Below, one piece after another: positions 15,669 through 20,392 of a stretch of 20,392 nt of DNA (position 1 is its first letter; each line of letters opens with the position of its first letter). The DNA lies in contig URLV01000020.1 of NCBI GenBank assembly GCA_900548725.1, positions 1 to 20,392 of the forward strand. Direction: 5' to 3'. The position numbers and the translations under genes are program-made. The notes below the pieces were generated by a model that was given only the letters and a program-made list of their open reading frames with translations, did no database searches and was not told the DNA's origin. Source of the stretch: an uncultured Mycoplasmatota bacterium (GTDB taxonomy: Bacteria > Bacillota_I > Bacilli_A > RF39 > UBA660).

Positions 15669-16310
15669 TTAAATATTATTGTCTCTTTTAATTTTTGAAA
15701 ATAAGCTTGAATTGCTTGAAATAATTTGTGTATTCAACCTATCTTCTAAGCTCTCTATTACACTAATTGTTGGTAAATTTGTACAGGATATAATAATATT
15801 TTCATATTCGTTTAAGTAATTTTCTTTTATTAATTTTTCTAATTTATTTATTCCATAATTAAAATAGTCTGCTGTATGTAATAAATCTAAATTTATATTT
15901 TTAATAACTTCTATTTCGTTATCTTCTAACATTTTCATTATTTCTTTTCCTAACTTATCATTGTATGGAGTTATTAATAAACATTTTTTTACATTTCTTA
16001 ATTTTGATTCCTCAATTAATGAAATAGCCGGATTTATTTCTTCTACTCCATTTTCTAATGCTGAAGTAGTACAAAAGAATGCATTATAATCAACATCTAA
16101 ATATTTTAAATCTTTTTTCTTATTATTTATATCTGTAGCAAGATCTTCTAGAAATTTTGATTTATCTTCCTCATAATTTGTTTTATAATCCAGTTTAGAT
16201 ATATAAAATACACTTTTTTCTATATCAAAATATCCTTTACTAAAAAGCATTTGCAATTCATATTCAACAGTTAAATTAGTTTTAGGAATTAATAACCCTA
16301 TTTTTTTCAT
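15669..16310 (-). CDS. Asp/Glu racemase-superfamily enzyme (maleate isomerase/AMDase type)
   Basis: A 213-aa cytosolic enzyme resembling maleate cis-trans isomerases and arylmalonate decarboxylases. The start MKKIGLLIPKTNLTVEYEL is typical of these. The two family cysteines are present: C80 in FFCTTSAL and C176 in IIISCTNLPT. They act as paired acid/base or nucleophile in cofactor-free isomerisation, racemisation or decarboxylation next to a carboxylate. The length is slightly short for maleate isomerase (about 240-250). It overlaps the upstream radical SAM gene as ATGA, so the two are translationally coupled and may act in sequence. The substrate is unknown. Confidence 0.8.
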   Translation of the reverse strand: MKKIGLLIPKTNLTVEYELQMLFSKGYFDIEKSVFYISKLDYKTNYEEDKSKFLEDLATDINNKKKDLKYLDVDYNAFFCTTSALENGVEEINPAISLIEESKLRNVKKCLLITPYNDKLGKEIMKMLEDNEIEVIKNINLDLLHTADYFNYGINKLEKLIKENYLNEYENIIISCTNLPTISVIESLEDRLNTQIISSNSSLFSKIKRDNNI

Positions 16311-17815
16311 ATTATTTCTCCAATAATTGTTCTATTACCAATGTATCCAACTACTTTAACTTTATAAAATTCATCTAATTTTAGTTTCTTGTTTAAAATT
16401 ACAACTCTTACTGGACATGTACCCATTTGTCTTAGAATTGAATTACCATCTTTATACATTTCCATTCTTAATTCACTAATTTCTAAGCTGATTGGAAAAA
16501 CTTCTTTTAACATCGGAATGATGAATTCATTTTCTATTGTTTTACTCCAAAGATTAAATTCTTTTAAATCTTCTTCACTATATTTATCAAATTGTTCACC
16601 ATAAGGAAAAGTTAATTTTCTAACAAAAACTCTTCTTACCCAATTTCCAGAATTTAATATTTTATTAAAATTATCTAAATTATGTCTTAAGGTGTTTTCA
16701 TTTTGACCGTCTAATCCGTAAATTATATTAATACCTGGAAGTAATTTAGGCAATCCGTTTTTTCCTCTGTCTTTCCCATATTTATTAATTATAGATATTG
16801 ATTTATGAATATCATCTAAAGAACCATTTAAATTACATTTTTCTCTTATTATTGGATCGAATGATTCAATTCCAAACGGTGTAATATTTCCTGCTGTAGT
16901 ATATTTAACTACTATTTCAGTTATTTTTTTTCCTTCTTCAGTATTTACGTTATGAGGGCTTACATTATCTATATGTAATGTTTTAATATTTGGACAAGCA
17001 TTCCAAATTCCTTTAAACAAGTTTTCGATTTCTTCTACATTACAATTCTTATAAGCATAAAAATTTGGCTGCCTTCCCAATCTAAAATATAAGGCTCCAT
17101 TATCATACAAACTTTTAATTTCGTCTATAATATCTTCTTTTTCCCTAAACTGTAGCGGTAAACCTCTCATACCTTCTATACAAAATGTACAACCAGGATT
17201 TCTATTACATCCTGTGGCGGTTTCGATTTCAATTACAATTGGTCTATCTAGTTGTTCTAATATACTTGATGAATCAATTGCAATTTGTCTTAATTTATCA
17301 TAATTTGGTTTAAACTTATTACCACTTTCTCCAATAAAATAATTATAAGTATTACCAAAAATAATATCATTAAATAAATTGTTAGGTACTGTTTTTCTAA
17401 TATTTTCTCTTGTTAATTCACTTCCGCCTAGAGAATAAAATAATAATTTATTAGTTTCTTTTTTACAGAAAAGATTTAATAATTTTTCTACCTCTAAAAA
17501 AGTAGGAGGTTCTGCAGATACATACTCATATTTAACAAAGCATCCCATTACAACATAAATGTTTGTTGCATTTTTTAATATTTCTAAAACGTTATTAGCA
17601 TTTCTTGTTTTGTTTATTATTCTTTTATTATATGAATTATTAAAATGTTTTTCTCCATTTGCAAAACGTAAATCATCAATATTTAAATAATAATAATTAG
17701 CATTTTTATTTTTTAAAGCACCTGCTATATATCTAGAATGTACACTTAAATACGGTGGTACGCCTAATCCCGATGGTTCATCTGTATAACAATCTATTAT
17801 TACATCATATTTCAT
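16307..17815 (-). CDS. Radical SAM enzyme, COG1031-like
   Basis: A 502-aa enzyme. The N-terminal part (1-185), beginning VIIDCYTDEPSGLGVPPYLS, matches my recollection of the mainly archaeal COG1031 radical SAM family. The cluster motif is GCNRNPGCTFC with C203, C209 and C212 (CX5CX2C, not CX3CX2C), then EGMRGLP, FREKEDII and FRLGRQPNFYAY, and the barrel continues to about 440. The last 25 residues (FYKVKVVGYIGNRTIIGEII) look like a TRAM-type beta domain; the C-terminal helix-hairpin-helix named for COG1031 is not seen. The ATG at 17815 is chosen because AAGGAGG lies at 17822-17828, downstream of an alternative ATG at 17836. The reaction is unknown; methylthiotransferases also combine radical SAM and TRAM. 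Confidence 0.8.
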   Translation of the reverse strand: MKYDVIIDCYTDEPSGLGVPPYLSVHSRYIAGALKNKNANYYYLNIDDLRFANGEKHFNNSYNKRIINKTRNANNVLEILKNATNIYVVMGCFVKYEYVSAEPPTFLEVEKLLNLFCKKETNKLLFYSLGGSELTRENIRKTVPNNLFNDIIFGNTYNYFIGESGNKFKPNYDKLRQIAIDSSSILEQLDRPIVIEIETATGCNRNPGCTFCIEGMRGLPLQFREKEDIIDEIKSLYDNGALYFRLGRQPNFYAYKNCNVEEIENLFKGIWNACPNIKTLHIDNVSPHNVNTEEGKKITEIVVKYTTAGNITPFGIESFDPIIREKCNLNGSLDDIHKSISIINKYGKDRGKNGLPKLLPGINIIYGLDGQNENTLRHNLDNFNKILNSGNWVRRVFVRKLTFPYGEQFDKYSEEDLKEFNLWSKTIENEFIIPMLKEVFPISLEISELRMEMYKDGNSILRQMGTCPVRVVILNKKLKLDEFYKVKVVGYIGNRTIIGEII

Positions 17816-17828
17816 CTTAAATTCCTCC

Positions 17829-18323
17829 TTAATCAATTAAAGTTATAACATGAAATGGAATTACCTTTTCTTTTAGTTCTGATAGTGCTAAAAATAATAT
17901 GTCATGTGTATCATCAATTAGAATAGCTAATTCACATTCGTTTGAATTCAATTTTTCTCTTATTTTATCTATTTTTACTTTCTTTCTAGATTCAAAGTTT
18001 TGTGATAGAACAAAAATTCTATTTTTTTGTTTAATAAATGGCATATATTTATCAAGCCACAAACTTTTTTCTTCTGATTGTTCTTTATATAAGCATGAAC
18101 TTAATATAAACATTTCACAATCTATTTTCTCATTAATCTTTTGTAAATTATTTATTGTAGTATATATAGGCCTTTTATTTAAATATAAACCCGGTTTATT
18201 ACTTTTTATATTTTCCCCTTCTCCAAATCTATAGTCTGCTACAACTCCATCCATGTCTACAAAAATAGCAATTTTCTTAGAATTATCTTCTATTATTTTC
18301 TTAATTTCTTCTAACAAATACAT
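17829..18323 (-). CDS. HAD phosphatase, 5'(3')-deoxyribonucleotidase (NT5C)-like
   Basis: A 164-aa HAD protein. Motif I is FVDMDGVVAD with D23 and D25 (nucleophile and general acid), motif II LSS (75-76 region), motif III lysines near 114-117, and motif IV LIDD (D137, D138). DMDGVVADY is the form seen in NT5C-type 5'(3')-deoxyribonucleotidases, which dephosphorylate nucleoside monophosphates. ATG 18323 is chosen: GGAGGTG lies 5 bp upstream and the -10 at 18345-18350 would exclude an earlier in-frame ATG at 18356. It is the first gene of the operon and ends 13 bp before the radical SAM gene. Confidence 0.82.
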   Translation of the reverse strand: MYLLEEIKKIIEDNSKKIAIFVDMDGVVADYRFGEGENIKSNKPGLYLNKRPIYTTINNLQKINEKIDCEMFILSSCLYKEQSEEKSLWLDKYMPFIKQKNRIFVLSQNFESRKKVKIDKIREKLNSNECELAILIDDTHDILFLALSELKEKVIPFHVITLID

Positions 18324-18344
18324 AGAGCACCTCCGATTAATTAT

Positions 18345-18353
18345 ATTATAACA
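18345..18353 (-). promoter_or_regulatory. Extended -10 promoter of the seven-gene island operon
   Basis: On the minus strand TGT precedes a perfect TATAAT (18350-18345), 21 bp before the chosen ATG, giving a short leader. A consensus TTGACA (18381-18376) is present but 25 bp away, too far for a normal -35; ATTAAA at 17-bp spacing is the alternative. All seven downstream genes are packed with gaps of at most 19 bp or overlaps, so this is likely the main promoter. Confidence 0.6.
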
Positions 18354-18397
18354 CAAGTATGAACTTTTTTAATACTGTCAAAAAGATTAAGAATTAT

Positions 18398-18736
18398 TTA
18401 ATACAATTTATAAGCAAATGCTTTTTCTGACGGAAGTATCTTTTCTCTATAAATATTTGAATCTATCATACATATAACTGCTTCATCATCATTAAAATCT
18501 TTAATATAAGCATCAGCCTCTGTCTCACCTATTAATTCTAATGCTCTTTTTCTTCTATGTCCTGAAATCATTTCATATTTTCTATTTGATTTTTTTCTAA
18601 CAATTAATGGATTCAATAGTCCATTTTCTTTTATGCTTACAGCAAGTTGTTCTAAAGATTCATCATTATTAACTAAAAATGGGTGTTTTTTAAAATCAAC
18701 AATATCTTTGAGTTTAATTCTACATATTTTTTCCAT
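18398..18736 (-). pseudogene. ParB-like gene truncated after its N-terminal domain
   Basis: The 112 residues present match the ParB/Spo0J N-terminal nuclease/CTPase-type domain: DFKKHPFLVNND, LAVSIKENGLLNPLIVR (box I) and YEMISGHRRKRALELIG (box II with GHRR), then MIDSNIYREKILPSEKAFAYKL. Here the frame stops, where plasmid and conjugative-element ParB proteins continue with the HTH and dimerisation regions for another 150 or more residues. Without them it should not bind a parS site. It overlaps the end of the XRE gene by 17 bp; ATG 18736 follows GGTGG. The break lies about 50 bp before the island operon promoter, so this may be a deletion or insertion junction. Confidence 0.7.
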
Positions 18737-19213
18737 ACAAACCACCAACTTCCTTTAAATCATAATTTAACTTCCATTCTATATATTCTTTATAAGATAT
18801 TTCTCTTTTAATTCGTTTGTTTTTTATAATGTTCCACTCATCATAGAATTTTTTGATTGTTACAATGTACATTTCATTAATGTTTGGAACATCTGAAAAA
18901 TTAATATAATAATTGGGAATTAATTCTTCTAACCACATTAAAGTATAAATTAAATCTATTGGGTTGTTGTAATCATATTTTTTAATTGAATTAAAACTTA
19001 CATTTAAAATATTTGCTATTTCTGTTAATCTTTCATCTTTTGGATTTCTATCTCCTTTTTCATATCTTGTCATAGTTCTTCTTTTACAATCACCAGTCAA
19101 ACCAAGTTTATCTGATACATCATCCTGTGTAAAAATCTAAACTGTCTTACAAATGCAATTCTTGATCCCTGTGATAAATCTTTTAATTTAGGTTTTGTAT
19201 ATATTAATCGCAT
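18720..19213 (-). pseudogene. XRE-family HTH regulator with a -1 frameshift
   Basis: The ATG at 19213, after an excellent GGAGGTG (19220-19226), opens MRLIYTKPKLKDLSQGS... for about 27 codons and then leaves frame at a run of five T (minus strand; 19131-19135). Adding one T restores a continuous 164-aa protein whose HTH reads FTQDDVSDKLGLTG...RYEKGDRNP followed by LTEIANILNVSFNSIKKY, a typical XRE/Cro domain. The C-terminal part (about 75-164) is the usual extension of this mobile-element regulator type. It is either a real inactivating mutation, a sequencing error in a homopolymer, or, less likely, programmed slippage on A TTT TTA. It lies directly upstream of the parB remnant. Confidence 0.75.
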
Positions 19214-19262
19214 TTTTTACACCTCCAACTACTTATCGCACATATATATTTTTTCACATAAA

Positions 19263-19300
19263 AAGACTGAGATTTGCGACATAAAAGTCATCTCAGTCTT
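19263..19300 (-). terminator. Terminator downstream of ppdK
   Basis: An 11-bp perfect stem (AAGACTGAGAT 19263-19273 with ATCTCAGTCTT 19290-19300) has a 16-nt loop that can add a small GAC/GTC pair. On the minus strand it is followed by a T run. It lies 136 bp past the ppdK stop and 37 bp before the XRE ribosome binding site, so it separates ppdK from the island. Confidence 0.75.
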
Positions 19301-19435
19301 AAAATTATATATAAACATCAAGAATAATTGGTTTTTTAATGACTATATTTTTACATTCAGGTATATCGTTTCTATACCTTATAATATCGTCATTCGTAAT
19401 GATTATACGACTTAAAAACACTTTTGTTCTTTTAT
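19301..19435 (-). other. Gap after ppdK with a possible gene remnant
   Basis: The minus strand stays open from inside ppdK (in another frame) to a stop near 19309, with protein-like sequence such as VFLSRIIITNDDIIRY and ECKNIVIKKPIILDVYI. There is no ATG and no ribosome binding site; the best start is a GTG. It could be a remnant of a gene 3' end or chance. A 6-bp hairpin GGTATA/TATACC also lies here. Confidence 0.25.
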
Positions 19436-20392
19436 CTACTTTTGCGTTCCTGACTTGATAGCGGCTTGTGCAGCAGCAAGTCTTGCTACTGGAACTCTAA
19501 ATGGTGAACAAGATACATAATCAAGTCCAACATTATGATAGAATTCGATAGATTTAGGATCTCCACCAGTTTCACCACATACACCTAAATGTATATCTTT
19601 TCTAGTTGATTTTCCTAATTTAACAGCTGTTTCAATTAATTTTCCAACACCTTTTTGATCAAGTGTTTTAAATGGATCTTCTTCATAAATCTTATTTTCA
19701 TAGTATGAAGGTAAGAATTTTCCTGCATCATCTCTTGAAAAACCAAATGTCATTTGAGTTAAGTCATTAGTACCAAATGAGAAGAATTCAGCTTCTTTAG
19801 CAATTTCGTCTGCAGTTAAAGCAGCTCTTGGTATTTCAATCATAGTACCAACTTTATATTCTAGTTCAATATTAGCATTCTTAATTTCTTCATCTGCAGT
19901 TTTAACAACTAGGTCTTTAACATATTTAAGTTCCTTAACTTCTCCAACTAATGGAATCATTATTTCAGGAACAACATTCCAATCACTATGTTTTTTCTTA
20001 GTATTTATCGCAGCACGAATAACAGCCTTAGTTTGCATTTTTGCAATTTCTGGATAAGTTACTGCAAGTCTACATCCACGATGTCCCATCATAGGGTTAA
20101 ATTCATGAAGTGAAGCAATTATTTCTTTAATTCTTTCAACACTCTTACCTTGAGCTTTTGCTAATTTTTCAATATCTGCTTCTTCTGTTGGAACAAATTC
20201 ATGTAGAGGTGGATCTAAATATCTAATTACAACTGAATCACCTTCTAATGCTTCATATAAAGCTTCAAAGTCACCTTGTTGATAAGGTAATATTTTATCT
20301 AATGCTTTTTCCCTTTCTTCAACAGTATCTGCACAAATCATTTCTCTAAATGCAGCAATTCTATCTGCTTCAAAGAACATATGCTCTGTACG
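19436..20392 (-). CDS. ppdK: Pyruvate, phosphate dikinase, C-terminal part (runs off right edge)
   Basis: The reading frame is open to the window end; the last four codons at 20392-20381 encode RTEH, giving the family motif RTEHMFFEADRI, so the ATG at 20380 is internal. The 318 residues seen are the PEP/pyruvate-binding TIM barrel: AFREMICADTVEERE, RYLDPPLHEFVP, MGHRGCRLAVTYPEI, GTMIEIPRAALTADEIA, FFSFGTNDLTQMTFGFSRDD and GVCGETGGDP with the catalytic cysteine, ending SCSPFRVPVARLAAAQAAI. The enzyme interconverts pyruvate, ATP and Pi with PEP, AMP and PPi; PPi-linked glycolysis is common in anaerobes. The nucleotide-binding and swivelling domains lie outside the window. Confidence 0.96.
   Translation of the reverse strand, partial: RTEHMFFEADRIAAFREMICADTVEEREKALDKILPYQQGDFEALYEALEGDSVVIRYLDPPLHEFVPTEEADIEKLAKAQGKSVERIKEIIASLHEFNPMMGHRGCRLAVTYPEIAKMQTKAVIRAAINTKKKHSDWNVVPEIMIPLVGEVKELKYVKDLVVKTADEEIKNANIELEYKVGTMIEIPRAALTADEIAKEAEFFSFGTNDLTQMTFGFSRDDAGKFLPSYYENKIYEEDPFKTLDQKGVGKLIETAVKLGKSTRKDIHLGVCGETGGDPKSIEFYHNVGLDYVSCSPFRVPVARLAAAQAAIKSGTQK

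Larger units (their letters stand above)
12455..19213 (-). mobile_element. Putative accessory island (boundaries uncertain)
   Basis: Between backbone genes (the 226-aa gene and ppdK) lie seven tightly packed accessory genes, plus a frameshifted XRE regulator and a truncated ParB-like gene of the kind carried by plasmids and conjugative elements. No integrase, transposase or exact flanking repeats are visible, so this is inferred from gene content and the broken mobile-element genes. The edges given are the G+C-rich patch and the XRE start. Confidence 0.4.

Noticed and set aside
16307..17815. Viperin or MoaA-type identity for the radical SAM protein
   Set aside because: Those carry CX3CX2C and lack the long N-terminal domain with DEPSGLGVPPY; the protein here fits COG1031 better.
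17816..17836. Radical SAM start at 17836
   Set aside because: The AAGGAGG at 17822-17828 lies downstream of that ATG and fits the ATG at 17815.
18376..18381. TTGACA as the -35 of the island operon
   Set aside because: The 25-bp spacing to TATAAT is too long for a normal sigma-70-type promoter; an extended -10 explains the promoter better.
19131..19141. Programmed -1 frameshift in the XRE gene as the main explanation
   Set aside because: A TTT TTA is not a perfect slippery heptamer and no stimulatory structure is evident; a deletion or sequencing error in the T run is simpler.

Overview
The window comes from a very A+T-rich, anaerobic, wall-forming bacterium, most likely a gut-type Firmicute (Bacilli/RF39-like or Clostridia-like). 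The evidence is strong AGGAGG-type ribosome binding sites, a class III (oxygen-sensitive) ribonucleotide reductase with its activase, pyruvate phosphate dikinase, RNase R and the cell-wall enzyme MurC. TGA is used as a stop (for example in the Crp/Fnr gene), so this is the standard bacterial code and not the Mollicute UGA=Trp code. The taxonomic call is inference from gene content and base composition.

Left half (1-12245) is chromosomal backbone. A few codons of a minus-strand gene run off the left edge. A Sel1-repeat protein (minus) diverges from a glutamate/serine-type cation symporter (plus). The symporter converges on murC (minus) over a shared terminator. rnr (plus) converges on a minus-strand nrdD-nrdG-dut operon over another bidirectional hairpin. 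A cysteine-free Crp/Fnr-type regulator and an M29 aminopeptidase are transcribed away from nrdD, and a perfect 18-bp palindrome lies between the two divergent units. An unrecognised 226-aa protein follows.

Right half (about 12.4-19.2 kb) looks like an inserted accessory island. A compact seven-gene minus-strand operon starts at an extended -10 promoter at 18345. In order of transcription it encodes an NT5C-like HAD phosphatase, a COG1031-like radical SAM enzyme with an unusual CX5CX2C cluster, a maleate-isomerase/Asp-Glu-racemase-type enzyme, an HhH-GPD (endonuclease III fold) protein, a dNMP/thymidylate-kinase-like protein, a PfkB sugar/nucleoside kinase fused to a second P-loop kinase, and a MazG-like NTP pyrophosphohydrolase. 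Nearly every member has a plausible nucleoside, nucleotide or base substrate. My working hypothesis is therefore a dedicated pathway that makes, activates and polices a modified nucleoside or nucleotide. I do not recognise this combination as a described system. Just upstream lie remnants of a mobile element: a frameshifted XRE regulator and a ParB-like gene cut off after its N-terminal domain. The far end of the island (12.4-12.5 kb) has an unusually G+C-rich dyad and a strong-looking outward promoter.

The right edge holds the C-terminal third of pyruvate phosphate dikinase (minus), which continues beyond the window. No tRNA, rRNA, CRISPR array or intact transposase was seen.
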